Below, one piece after another: positions 38,033 through 49,606 of a stretch of 64,000 bases of DNA. Numbering within the stretch: the first letter of the stretch is position 1; each line of letters opens with the position of its first letter. Source of the DNA: Amanita rubescens (lineage: Eukaryota > Basidiomycota > Agaricomycetes > Agaricales > Amanitaceae); NCBI GenBank assembly GCA_015039365.1, contig WION01000032.1, positions 186,001 through 250,000 on the forward strand. Reading direction: 5' to 3'. Under the pieces are notes generated by a model. It made no database searches. It was not told the origin of the DNA and worked only from the letters and a program-made list of their open reading frames with translations. A program made the translations under genes and the position numbers.

Positions 38033-39662
38033 ATGAGCGTCAAAAGCAACGGATTGCGTTACCCAGGGCCAGGTTTTGCAGCAGACGTGATTAAGACCGA
38101 TCTGGAGGCCAGCCTCCTAAGTCGGTCTCGGAGCACCCGCAGAAGTTCTTTTCAAGACGAAGGCGGGAAGATATTCCCCGACCTGCCGCCCCTTCTTCAT
38201 GGGCATTCGGATGTCCATCTGCGTAACGGCATTATGAACGCATCTAGATTATCGGCTGCAAATGAGCCAGACGCTGAAAAAGCGTTTTTCGTGGCAGATC
38301 TGAGCCATGTCTACAGACAATTCCAACGCTGGAAACGTTGTATGCCCGAGATACAACCTTTCTACGGTAAGCGTTATCGATTTTTTTTCTCGACTGATCT
38401 TGGTTTTAATCGATCGTTCATTGTCGGTCCTTATTTGGTCTTTTGCTTAAAGCCGTCAAATGCAATCCGGACCCGTTTATCATCCGGTTGCTGGCGGCGC
38501 TGGGTGCAGGATTCGACTGTGCATCCAACGGGGAGATCTCCCAGGTCCTTAACATAGGGGGTATTGACCCATCTCGTATCATATTCGCCAACCCATGCAA
38601 GGCTTCGTCGTTTGTCCGTAACGCGGCCAAGATGGGGGTCGACCTTATGACGTTTGACAATACGGATGAACTCTACAAGGTCGCCCGGGTGCATCCAAGA
38701 GCCAAGCTCGTGGTACGTATCCTTACAGATGATTCCAAGAGCTTGTGTGCCTTTGGCATAAAATTCGGCGCGTCGCTTGCGACTGTGCCGACGCTCCTCG
38801 CGAAAGCAAAGGAGCTCGATCTGGACGTTATCGGCGTTAGCTTCCATGTTGGCAGTGGATGCTACGATCCGTCCGTGTACGCTGATGCCATCGAGCGGGC
38901 GCGGGCTGTGTTTGACATGGGTAAGGACGCCGGGTATATGTTCAAGCTTCTAGATGTAGGGGGAGGATTTGAAGACGAGTTGTTTGAGCAGGCAGGAGAG
39001 GTACTGAATTACGCGATCGAACGGTATTTCCCAGACCGCACGGGGATCAAAATTATTGCAGAGCCAGGGCGTTATTTCGTCTCAACAGCATTCCGGCTGG
39101 CAACGAACATCATCGCGCGGCGGGGCCCTTCAATGGATGGCAACAAGGCTTTAACGTCACCCGTACAACGGGTGTTGAACCCAAGTGGCAACGATCAAGA
39201 ACCGTCAATCATGTGTCAGTCTATCATTTGATCATGTTTGGGCAAGGAACGTTTTGAAGGAGCTGACGAGATGTCGTTCTTTATTAAGACTACATCAATG
39301 ATGGAGTATACGGCGCATTCAACTGCATTTTGTTCGATCATCAAGTGGTACAGCCGTATGTGCTTTCGATGAACGATTCGTTCCACATCCCGCCCAACGA
39401 GCCCACGGTGCTGTGCAGCGTGTGGGGGCCGACGTGCGACTCGATCGATCTCGTGTGTCCAAAGACAGAGCTGCCAGCAGGACTGCGAGTGGGGGATTGG
39501 CTAGGGTTTGACAAGATGGGGGCGTACACGGTGTGTGCGGCGAGTCAGTTCAACGGGTTTGAGGTGAGCAAGGTGATCTACACAACGGGGGGCGAGATGG
39601 AAGGACAGGAGATACGTAAAGTGCTTTCAGCGTACGCAGAGAGAACGCCATACCCTAGATAG
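38033..39662 (+). CDS. SPE1: Ornithine decarboxylase
   Basis: PLP enzyme converting ornithine to putrescine, the first step of polyamine synthesis, cytosolic and active as a homodimer. Exons 38033-38366, 38453-39214, 39289-39662; 1470 nt, 489 aa. The PLP lysine is in AVKCNPD (about residue 114), split by the first intron. Other blocks: GFDCASNGEI, IIFANPCK, FHVGSGC, LLDVGGGF (phosphate loop), EPGRYFV, then DGVYGAFNCILFDH, and the active-site cysteine in SVWGPTCDSID (about residue 415). The N-terminal 90 residues are variable, as in other fungal enzymes. Length is near the family norm. Antizyme control cannot be judged from this window. Confidence 0.95.
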
Positions 39663-40810
39663 CAGCTATAGACTGATTGCTCATCAACGGTGCCGAGGCA
39701 GGCGGCGCGGACCGAGCCGTTTTCCCAGACTCGTGACGTGTAGCGACGAACCTTCCGATCAGCAGCCAATCGATCGAGGATCAAAAACCATTCAGGCACG
39801 CGCGAACTGATCGAAGTGGTTTTTCCTATTTGAGCGCCGTGCGATTTTCCTGGGGTAAACATCCCCTTAAGGTCTCTCGCTTCTCAGAGTGGAGCCTGGT
39901 CCCTGGTTTTCCACCACGATTTCCGTTCGTGATTGTCTGCCCCGATTCCCGCCTGTGCCCTGATCTGACCCTGCATGCGCCGGTTGCTGTTGTTGCATAG
40001 AGCCTCGACCGTGGCGCTCCCTTGGGGCTAGCACTGGCGTCCACCGGATTGGGCGGGAATTCTCAACATGGGTTTACACTACGCTGGGGAAGGCTAGTGG
40101 GGACGGGCATCTCTGGCAACCGCGATTATTCATCAACAACAATGTTCCAAGGCACTCACCAAACTCGAAATCTTACGTATCGGCACTAGAGTCTTCCCAG
40201 CGCTTTCGGAGCGCCGCAGTGGCACCGCTGACTGGCAACCGAACTCTCTTTGATCTCGTATTACCTTATTTGGAGTCCATGCCATCCAGGAAAAAATAAC
40301 TGGTCCTGTGCTAATAACACAGGTAGCCATTCGGCTGTTTCTTTGTTCCAGCACTATCTCGCGGCAAATTTCCCGACTAGGTCGATTCATATTGTTCCCC
40401 TCGTTTTTATATAATATATCCCCTCTCGCGTCACCGCAGTTCCCTTCTGCGCTAATTCCACGGTTCCTCTCCGTCCTCCCTCTGACGCAGTTCTCGACGT
40501 ACCGACACATTGCCGGTCTGTCTTATATAAACTCATCCGAAGCTTGTGTCACATTCATTCCGTGTGCCACGCTGAACATACCGGCTGTGCGCTTCGATCG
40601 GGGCCTCCATATCAATTAACTCCCTCGTCCACCTGTCAAGTCCAGACGTCTCCCTCACCCCTTCCCCCTTCCCCGTTCACGTATCCTGCCTCATCCGCAT
40701 ACGTGTCTATTTTGGGAAAAGAGTAGCCATCAAACTATATCACCATTAAATAGTCCGCCGGGATCCTGTATCTTCTTCCCCTTCTACCGGTCCTCAGTCA
40801 TCCTTCAACC
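39663..40810. other. Intergenic stretch upstream of the APSES-like gene
   Basis: No gene recognised. A pyrimidine-rich zone runs from about 40620 to 40810, as is common just upstream of fungal start codons. A TATAATATAT run lies near 40410. Confidence 0.4.
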
Positions 40811-43254
40811 ATGACATCTGGCATGATACAAGTGAGTACCGTACAATAAAACCCTTCTCACCCTCATTCTCTATTCGCCACTCCCCTCTTCTCTCTGTAC
40901 TAATCTTTTTGTTAGGAAACAATGCAGATGACGCCAAATAATGGTGGGCCAAGGTTTAGGCCATACGCCAGCCCAAGCCACCATGTAACAAAAGGTCGCT
41001 ATATCACAAGCAACGACCCTAGAGGGTATATGTGAGCAGAAAGATAAGCGTTGTCTAGCGAAATGAATGCTAATTTCTTTCCTGTAGACCCGTCTACGAG
41101 TATCCATTGAACGGGCAGTGGATTATGATGGATATCGACGACGGGTATATCCTATGGACGGGTATATGGAAAGGTACGGCGCTGAAATTCTCCATTCATT
41201 TTGTAACTCAAATTAAATTTTCATAACCTGCAGCCCTCGGCAATTCGAAAGGTGCGCGCCTCTATCAGTGTCACGGAACGCTTCCAACGATGCTCTTGCT
41301 TCTAGCCGATATCGTTAAAATGATTGATTCTCAACCTGATCTCGCCCAAGTCATTCGTAGAGTGCGAGGCGGTTACCTCAAAATACAAGGGACATGGATG
41401 CCATACGAGGTGAGCGACCGCGTATTTTTTTTTGGTATGGCCGAGGTCTAACGGATTAACTCAAAAGGTTGCTTTGCGGTTATCTCGTCGGTAAGCAAAG
41501 CATTACTTTCCGCATCGCAACGGAGTTTTAAAACTTCCATTTCAAGCGTCGCATGGCCAATTCGAGAAGATCTTATTCCGTTGTTCGGGTGAGCTTCGTC
41601 AAGGAGAGGCCGTGAAAAACATATGCTGATCTGCTCGTAGACCCACATTCCCAACTACTTGTCTTTCACCCGATCAGCCAGGTTACGGACAAGTTGTCAA
41701 CACCGGCCCCGGCCGACGCCGGTCTAGGCGCCCTGCCACCGCTCCGAATCCGTCACCAGCAGCATCAATGCATCTTCACGATCCTCGTGACAACCCTAGT
41801 CATCCAAGCTGGACAGTTGTAACTGGAAATTCCCAGGCTAAAGCTCAATCACTTGTGGGTTCTCCTGCGAGTCACATGAATATGTCGTCACAAGAAAATC
41901 AGCAGCCACCACTTCAGTACCGCCGAGGATCAATTTCACAACACCACCAACCTCGTGGCTTTACGGATCGATCACCAACAAGTCCTACTGCGGACTTGGA
42001 CGTCGCGGTGCCCGCTCCAATGAACTCTCTTGCTACGCCTTCGCGGGAACGAGGCGAGCGAGTGGAGCGTCCACCTCCTTCTGCTTCCCTCAGGTATTCG
42101 CCTTATCTCGGGCATAATACCTATGCACAGCACCAGCATAAGATTAGCCGCAGGAGTTTCAGCTCCTTGTCCCGTACTAGTATCGGGAGCGGGAGCCCCG
42201 ATGGCAGTCGTAGTGGTGAGGTAAGCGGAGGAGGCAACTCTCCCGTGGCCGTCGACATTCCATCATTGGCGATCCAGGACTCCTCGACGTCACGCCCCCC
42301 GTTACACCTCGCTTTGCCGTCCATTCGTAACAACTCGTCCGCTCTTTCACCAACCGAAGTTTCTCCTTTGATTTCTAACACACGGCCAAGCGGTTCCATC
42401 CTATCGAGGAGCAGGTCCTTGGGTCAAGTTGATAAAATTACCCTACCGCCTATTCGATCACCCGGGGGTCCATTGTCGGCTTCTGCGGCTTCGAGGGGTT
42501 TTTCTCCCGACAATTTAATCCCTTACGCATTGCCTCCGATCTCTGCACTGGAAGATCTGAGAGGCGTCCATGCGCAAGATTCAGCAGCCGTACTCCGGCG
42601 ACTGACCGCCGACGACGACTTTTCTCCGCATGGACCCGTGGCAAGCACAAAATCGACGTTTTCGATTACTCTTCAGCCGCAACCGTGAGTAGCCTATTCA
42701 GCTTATTCCTTTCACCCACCACCCTCGGCCGTTTATCTCCATCCCATCCTATTTCTCCTTCGCCTAAGATTCGTATGCGAGCTCAGTTTTTTTTATTATA
42801 AAGGCCACAGTCCCGTCGACAAAACGTTTCGCCGATCTCGGACCGCTACAGCCGCTACTCCCACAATGGCTCAGATACCGAGCATTCTCATTCTCGACCC
42901 GACGCTACGCTATCACCCGGAGGCACCTCACCTCTTTCGCCTACGACGCCACCATCTGCCTATAAAGACGCGAATCATTCGTATGGCTCACACGCCATCA
43001 TAGTACGAGAACATGCCGACACGGTCCCTATTATGCACCCAACCCCGCGCCACCGAATGACAGGGGTGAGAGAAAGCAGAGACGGAATCGAAGAAGAAGT
43101 CGCCACGGCTGACATCGACATGCAATATGTGGCGCAGGACAAGGCCACGCGGATAACACGTTCTCCGAATGCAATGTGTCAAGATCGTGACAATATGTCA
43201 CCGATGCGAGAAGACGGAGTCACCACCACCCGAACTCCCCACCGACCGTGGTAA
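40811..43254 (+). CDS. APSES/KilA-N-type DNA-binding transcription regulator
   Basis: Predicted nuclear regulator. The first exon is only 21 nt (MTSGMIQ), then short exons encode the DNA-binding domain: VYEYPLNGQWIMMDIDDGYI, LWTGIWKALGNSKG, ADIVKMIDSQPDLA, VIRRVRGGYLKIQGTWMPYE, VALRLSRR, VAWPIREDLIPLFGPTFP, TCLSPDQPGYGQVV. The order and the GTWMPYEVALRL..PIR..L.PLFG pattern fit the APSES (Swi6/Mbp1, Xbp1-like) fold. A long Ser/Pro-rich tail follows (41768-42688) and, after one more intron, a last exon ending at TAA 43254. No ankyrin repeats are present, so it is not a Swi4/Mbp1 orthologue; an Xbp1- or StuA-like role is possible but unproven. Confidence 0.82.
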
Positions 43255-45018
43255 ATGTCCAGGAGATCAAATTTATCACGTCCACTTGTTTGTGTCATAA
43301 GGATGTCTCGTTGCTTCTTTTTCTATCGCTCGCTCCCTTTCTTCGACTGTATTTCTGACAACTTTATTTATTTTGAAGGATACCCTCTCGTTTCGTGTCG
43401 ATTTCAAACATGTATCAGTATGGTCCGTTACGTGCTATGTTACCAATGAAGGGATCAACCATATAGTAATCTTGACAACAATAGTATATTAGATCAATGT
43501 CGTAAAAGATGCACGTCCAAATTCTACAGCCCCTCGTATTCGGGGCTAACCTAGATAGACACGTCAGGGGTTCCAAGGGCGTGACGGGAACAATTATGGC
43601 AGGCTCCATTGTCATCAGGGCGCAAGGGACGGGGAAAAAAATCACCGGATTAGTCCTCGGTCCTGTTCGCGTGATTGCGCAAATTTCGGTCAGGTTCGCG
43701 AATCAGCAAGTTCTGGGACCTAGCCTTTTCCTCGCATGTCAACTCGATCGTCACAATCTTGGCTTCGCTGCGCAATGAATTCAATTACGCTGACAAGTTC
43801 GAAAAAAATCTTTGTCTACCCCAGGTTATGTATAATCCGGCATCCTAGTCAGCATTACGAGTGGTAAATGCTACCTACGTCAAGGTCTCATGAAGGTTTC
43901 CACCCCCTCCAAAAGTGATATGTGTGAGGTTTATTAATGAATCAATGAATGAGGTAGCCATGGAAAAAAAGAGAGACATGGCGTGTGTATGTACACGGCA
44001 CGCGTTAGGGTCCATTACGAGAGACCATGTACTGTCCCGTCCTGGACTTGAGATGGAGAATCGAGACTCGATCTTTTTCAATCATAACTGAATTATGATA
44101 TCATGACTAGAATGGAAACTTGGTTTTACACACGCGGCGCGAACTAAGTCCGGGAATGATCGTTGTTACGGCCTTCCTTCTAAAGTAAGGTCTATTCCAA
44201 ACTTTCGAGGTTCTTGCAACTGTAATTGAGAGATGAAGCCATGGTACGTAAAAGGGTTAGTGCTTCTTCCTCCACTCTTCCTCCTCCTTCACCGTCGGCC
44301 GATCAGTATGAAATAAACAGGGTCAGAATGACAATCGCACAACACAATTCTGAGTTTGAGCCTGATCGTAGAGTCCCTTCTAATTCGGCACCGGTTCATC
44401 TTTGATGGTTCATATCTTCAAGTTGGCAAATGAACCCTTGACAGAGGGTTGAAGGGAGACAGCGGTTGGATGGGGACCAGTTGCCGCCAAGCGCCTGTTC
44501 ATTTGGTCGCCGGGCCGTCAGCGGCATGACACACGGCACAGGTTCGATGGCCATGTTCTAACAGTACCGCATGCCCAACTGGGACAGAACCTGCGGCCGC
44601 AACTTCCGTTCTGGTAGACCTTTGGCCTAATAAGTAGGGGTCGTTGGGGGCCATCAGTTTCAAATCTCGCTCCTCGTTCTCGCTATAGCCCAATTCAATT
44701 TTTAGCTCCATTTGTTCAAACTGGTGTGCTGGAGGCCACCTGGAGGTCAGGTGGTCCCTGCATAATTGTTCAACGGAGGTAATGCCATTGCTGGTATACG
44801 ACTTTTGGCCACATGGTGCTGATCGAAAAAAAAGTCAAAGTTCGACCAGGGCCATGCTCTCACCATGTGTCGCGTCGCCTTAGTCCGTTTTGACGTCATG
44901 TAGTCAGCGCCAAGTCGTATATATTAACCATTAAACGATCGATCTAAGTACTTGAAGCATGGAGGATATCAATATTCTAAATGAAGCAGCACCAATCACA
45001 GCCTGTGCATTTATAAGC
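43255..45018. other. Gene-free stretch
   Basis: Convergent spacer between two genes. A 70-codon frame at 44499-44711 (-), with a CAVCH motif, is the only candidate and has no clear family. Confidence 0.4.
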
Positions 45019-48000
45019 TTAGAGTTTCAACACAAATGACAGAAGAGCTGTTACCCACCCAATAAGTTTCATCAATACAAACCCAACGGTAACGACCACC
45101 TATCGTCCGCCATATTGAGACACCGGTGAGAACGCGCGAACGAGAAGGACTCACCAAACATGCAATCAGACTTGCGGGAATGCCATTTTTCAAAAAGTCA
45201 ACATTGGTGAGGTACGTCTCCCCCAATTCGTCTTCCTGTGCCGCACTGAACATGTCAAATAAACGCAAGAATGAACCCGGGGACACATGGGTGCGGAGCG
45301 GAGGTGGCGACGGCAAAGGGAAGGGCAAGGCACATATCGTTATCAATCTCGCCATCCAAAACAAAGCAAAAAAAAAAAAGGAATACTCACGCGGTCTGAT
45401 TGGGAAAGCCAGAGACAGGCATGGCCATACCAGCTGAACATATGAGACCAGTGATGAAAATCAGTAGGTTGCTGTGCGTCCCGGGAAGGGAGGTCCCGAC
45501 TTCCTTGGCAATGGGGACGAGTAAGACGCTTGCGATCGTATGGCTTATAAATGTAGAAATGATAAGCACGATAGGTGAGAGGATGAGGACGGCTGTATAG
45601 AGCCCAAATCCATGGAGCATGTCCCGAATGATAAGATGCAGGACTTCTAGCAGCCCACTCGCCTCGACGCCTTTGCCGAGGGCTAAACCACCCATGGCGA
45701 GAAACACGATCGACCACGCAAAGTGCTCAAAGTCGTCCTGCGTGAAAAGAAAAAAAAAAGAATTAAATCATTGCTCGTTTTTTTTTCACCGTCATTGCCC
45801 ACCTTTTTCAACACCCCCGTTCCAAAGAACGCAACGATCGGTAAAATGGCAATAATCCCCATATCGCCAATATAATTACCAATCTCATGCGCGATACACC
45901 AAAGAAAGATCGTGACGATGCAGACTATGGTCACCCAATACTGCTTGGCCGTAAACCGCTCTTTAGTCGGGCGGACAGGCCTGATCTCTAATTCTCTATA
46001 AGACGAAGCGGACCAGTCGTCGTCAAAGACGTCTACAGAGGGCGGCAACCTCGAAGGGCGGTACGACACCAATAGGAGCAGCCATATGAGTAAAACCGAT
46101 ATGGCTGATACGGGGAGCGCAACGGCGAACCACCGTGCCCAATCTAACGGCGGATCCATCGCATTGAGCGCGATGAGGTTCTGAGGTGAAGATATCGGTG
46201 AACTTTGCCCGCCGACATTTGCCGCGAGGGCTATGCCTAGCTGTGCGTGCGGGGGCGTCGCAAGTCAACACACGACTGTCGATGGCAGATGGGGGGACTT
46301 ACAATCAGACATGGCGCAAATGCCGATCTGGGCGGGAGTGTTCGTAGGATGGGCTATGAGATAGATTAATACCCAGGCACGGAAATTAGCGTGGAAGCGT
46401 GGAAAAATAGGTGGTTTTTTAGTCTCCTCCCCCTGTTGCGGCTCGTTCGCGTTTCGCGTGTCTACCCCTCCTTTACGCATGGTGCCAATCATGACGGCGC
46501 GCGCGCGGGTGTGTCCCAAGCCAGGGATGGACAAGGGCGAAAAGAGGATTCCATAACGTCATAGCCGTGAGAAAAAAGGGGAGAAAGATGAGAAATTAAA
46601 AAATAGGATTAGGATAAATTAAGGGCGGAGGGGGACTGGGAACGGAACCGAGGAAAGGGAACTAATAGACGGGAGCGAACAATGTGGTGGAATGGTACGT
46701 ACCCGAATCAGGGTGAAGCATAGTGTGGGCGCTGCGACGTTGCTAAGGTAAACGCGCGAAAAAAAAAACGTTAGCGTGCAATCAACTGAGTTGAGATGGG
46801 GAGTAGAGATTCGAGCGCATCATTTCCGCGAGGGAATGGGAATTGAGGGTACCCACCTGATCCACATGCTCGCGAAACAGCTCACGGCCATGAAGGCTAG
46901 CAAAACTTGGGAGGGTTTCGTCCCCGCCATAGCTAGCACGCGCGTGATTAGGAGTTTGTCAATGTTAGTCTTGGAGAGGGCTGATGAAATGGTGAATCCG
47001 CCTATGAGGAGCATAATGGTAGATGAAAAGATGGTTGAAAAGACATATCTGTACTGGACGTGAGGGGAGAAGAGCAAAGAGGACGAAAGAACGAACTTGG
47101 TAGCGTCGGGAGTTGATAATCTCTCCCCTTTCGAATCGCGTATGACGCGCAACACGACAAGCAAAAGCGGGACAAACAACGAGGTGACGAAAAGGGGTAT
47201 AGCCTGTAGGTCCAAGCAGTGTCAGCTTATCTCTATATTGTGTACGCCACGCACCTCGGAAGCCCACAAGATCGTACAAAACACCAAAACGGCAAAACAC
47301 GCATTGGCGGGGTTATCTCTCACACCTGGCGTCCCGTCCTTGATAACTCCAAACCTCAACACGCCCCAAAAGCTCAAAACAGCAATGACTATCCACAATC
47401 GTCGTTTGGTGACTCTGAGCCTGACCAAGCGCGCAGGAGGGACGATTAGGGGTATACGGAAGAGCGCCGGAGAGCGTTCCCTCACGCGCACCAACGTCGC
47501 GCCTCCCGTCGTTTCTTCGACTTCAATCAATTCTTCTGGGCCGCCGCGAGTGCGAGAGGTGCCGCGCGGTCCGACGACAGGAGAAGTGGCAGTAAACACG
47601 GAGCCTCGAGTTCTACCCGCGCCGATGTCACCTATCTCTCCCCTCCTCTCTCTCCCAATCATCAGTCTCCACACCGTGTCCCGCTCCCACGCGATCTGCT
47701 CGCGTTGGTGAGCTTTAAGTTGGGTTTGTGCGAGGCTGGCGTCGCCGAAAGTGATGCATTTCGTGTAGAGGTCCGTCAAGACTGTGATCGTCTCCGAGAG
47801 CGAGTCCCTGCTCGTTTGGCCAAACGGAGGGGAAGATTGGATTGTAGAAGGGAGGTATGTTCGTTCGAGGTGAGATCCGACGACTTTGTCGTATTTCTTG
47901 ATGATTTTGCGGAAGCCGGTGTAGTTGAGTTCGGCGTAGGACCGGAGGTTGGTGAGGGAGATGTAGAGTTTGGTGAGGCGGCGTTTGAGCAGGAGCCGAG

Positions 48001-48722
48001 CGTCGTAAGCATAGTTGGATTGGGAGGACCAGATTGAGTCAAGATCAGTGTCGAGGAGGGCGGTAGTGGAGGCGGATGAGCCGGGTGCGAAGCTGTCTCT
48101 TAGGGATTGGAAGGTGGAGGCGAATGCGCCTGCGCTGGTGGACCTGCGTTTGGAACGAGGGAATGTGCCGTGGGAGTAGGAGTGGGAACGGGGACGGTTG
48201 TGGGTTGGAGGAGAGTCTGGGATTTGAAAGTGTGCATGGGGTTGTTTCGAACTGGAGGGATCCTCCGTGGTCGACGTGGCTCTCCGTCTTCCGACGGGGC
48301 TTCGGCTTACGCTTTCGTCATCGTCCTCTTCGTCCTCTTCATCATCTTCGTCGTAATAAGAATGACGGATCCCGCGTTCTTCGAGGCGCTTGACAGTAGT
48401 TTCGATGTCTTGAAATTCGTTGAGCATGTCTTTTTCCTGAGTAGCGTAAAACTCGCTAATTTTTGCGAGCTCGCGGTCTAGGAGGGGAACAAATACGGCA
48501 TCTGCCTCTACTGTGGTGGAAATGACGTGAAGCAGAGCAGATGGCTCGATGTCATGACGAGCGTAGAGTTGTTTTTCGAGTTGGTAGATGCATCGTTTGA
48601 GCGAGTCGTAAGCGATGTAATCGTCCCACCAGTCTGCGACTGCATTAAATTTGAGGGCTGAGCTGAATTCCGGTGAGCGTTGATTTATTATAAAAGACCT
48701 AATAAGCACACCTGAATCTCAT
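45019..48722 (-). CDS. SPX-domain low-affinity phosphate transporter (Pho87/Pho90/Pho91 type)
   Basis: Membrane phosphate carrier with an N-terminal inositol-pyrophosphate-sensing SPX domain. The start lies in an 11-nt first exon (48722-48712); splicing the 49-nt intron gives MRFSSALKFNAVADWWDDYI, the normal SPX opening. The large second exon (48662-47255) holds the rest of SPX, an acidic linker with an EEDEEDD-type run, RRLTKLYISLTNLRSYAELN and NYTGFRKIIKKYDK, then the first helices. Later exons carry a divalent-anion-symporter fold: GGFTISSALSKTN, GQSSPISSPQNLIAL, IVFLAMGGLALGKGVEASGL, SHTIASVLLVPIAKEVG, GLICSAGMAMPVSGFPN, YLTNVDFLKNGIPAS. The last exon ends at TAA 45019-45021. In yeast, paralogues sit at the plasma membrane (Pho87/90) or vacuole (Pho91); which applies here is not visible. 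Confidence 0.9.
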
Positions 48723-48832
48723 TAGACGGATTGACGGCGGCCTTAGTCTCCTGAGAGGGATGGCCAGAGTGACAAGTGACAACAAGTCACGCCGCGCTTC
48801 AAGGGCTGTCATTGCGAAGGCACGCGCGCCGT
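48723..48832. promoter_or_regulatory. Short divergent promoter, SPX transporter/isochorismatase-like
   Basis: About 110 bp separate the two start codons. No TATA box recognised. Confidence 0.4.
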
Positions 48833-49471
48833 ATGCCTGATCCACCACCAGGCGAAGACTCTGCTCAGAATGGCGAGATCCCAAACGAGCATCACGTTCT
48901 TCTACTCCTAGACATTCAAGTCGCTATGCTCGCAGATCCTCCAATCGGTGTACCAGCTTCTCACTCCGTTCGTAATAACCTCGACCGCATCCTCACTCAA
49001 GCAAGAGATGCCAGACCACCACCACTTATCATCCACGTTCGTAACGCAGGCGACGTAGGAGATCCAGACGAACCAGGTGCACCAGGTTGGCAACTCATCT
49101 TCACACCACTCGAACATGAAATCCTCATCGACAAAATCAAGAATAATGCCTTTGCGGGCACGGATCTAAGCGAGATCATCCCTGATGATGCAGAGATCGT
49201 CGTGGTAGGATTTCAAACAGATTTTTCCATACGCGCGACGTGCAATGCCGCTTTGGCCAGAGGGAACGAAGTCGTTCTGATCCGCGGTGCTCATGCAACG
49301 TATGATAGGATCGAAGTACTCCATGGAGGTGGAATTACTCCTGCAAAAAAGATTGAAGCAGAGATTGAAGCGGAATTGGAAGAGGTTGGTGTACATCTCC
49401 TCGATATGAAAGATCTCCCTGGGCTTTTCACAGATCGGTGCGTGTTGAGATATTTTTTACGTAGATGCTGA
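48833..49471 (+). CDS. Isochorismatase-like cysteine-hydrolase fold protein
   Basis: Single-exon gene, 212 aa. ATG 48833 is chosen because it is the first ATG before the domain; a GTG 57 bp upstream is also in frame. The fold shows as HHVLLLLDIQVAML (the first catalytic Asp), PLIIHVRNAGD, EHEILIDKIKNNAFAGTDL (region of the catalytic Lys) and AEIVVVGFQTDFSIRATCNAAL. In related cysteine hydrolases the last block normally reads (S/T)D(F/Y)C(V), with Cys as nucleophile. Here that position is Ser, and the nearest Cys is five residues on. Either catalysis is altered or the enzyme works without Cys as true isochorismatases do. It ends 136 bp before the nucleoporin gene. Confidence 0.85.
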   Translation: MPDPPPGEDSAQNGEIPNEHHVLLLLDIQVAMLADPPIGVPASHSVRNNLDRILTQARDARPPPLIIHVRNAGDVGDPDEPGAPGWQLIFTPLEHEILIDKIKNNAFAGTDLSEIIPDDAEIVVVGFQTDFSIRATCNAALARGNEVVLIRGAHATYDRIEVLHGGGITPAKKIEAEIEAELEEVGVHLLDMKDLPGLFTDRCVLRYFLRRC

Positions 49472-49606
49472 ATACAGAAGCGTACCACAGGGACTAGGGT
49501 TTTTTTTTTTTTTGTTATCATTTTTGGGATTCTTGTTAGTATTATACACGACGATTAGCATTCTTACTACCCACCTTCGTACTTACACGTAACTGTCACG
49601 TCACGC

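Noticed and set aside
38443..39231. Separate 262-codon gene starting at TTG
   Set aside because: It is exon 2 of ornithine decarboxylase, joined by introns at 38367-38452 and 39215-39288.
44499..44711. 70-codon minus-strand frame with a CAVCH motif
   Set aside because: Too short, no family, no second exon found; left as part of the spacer.
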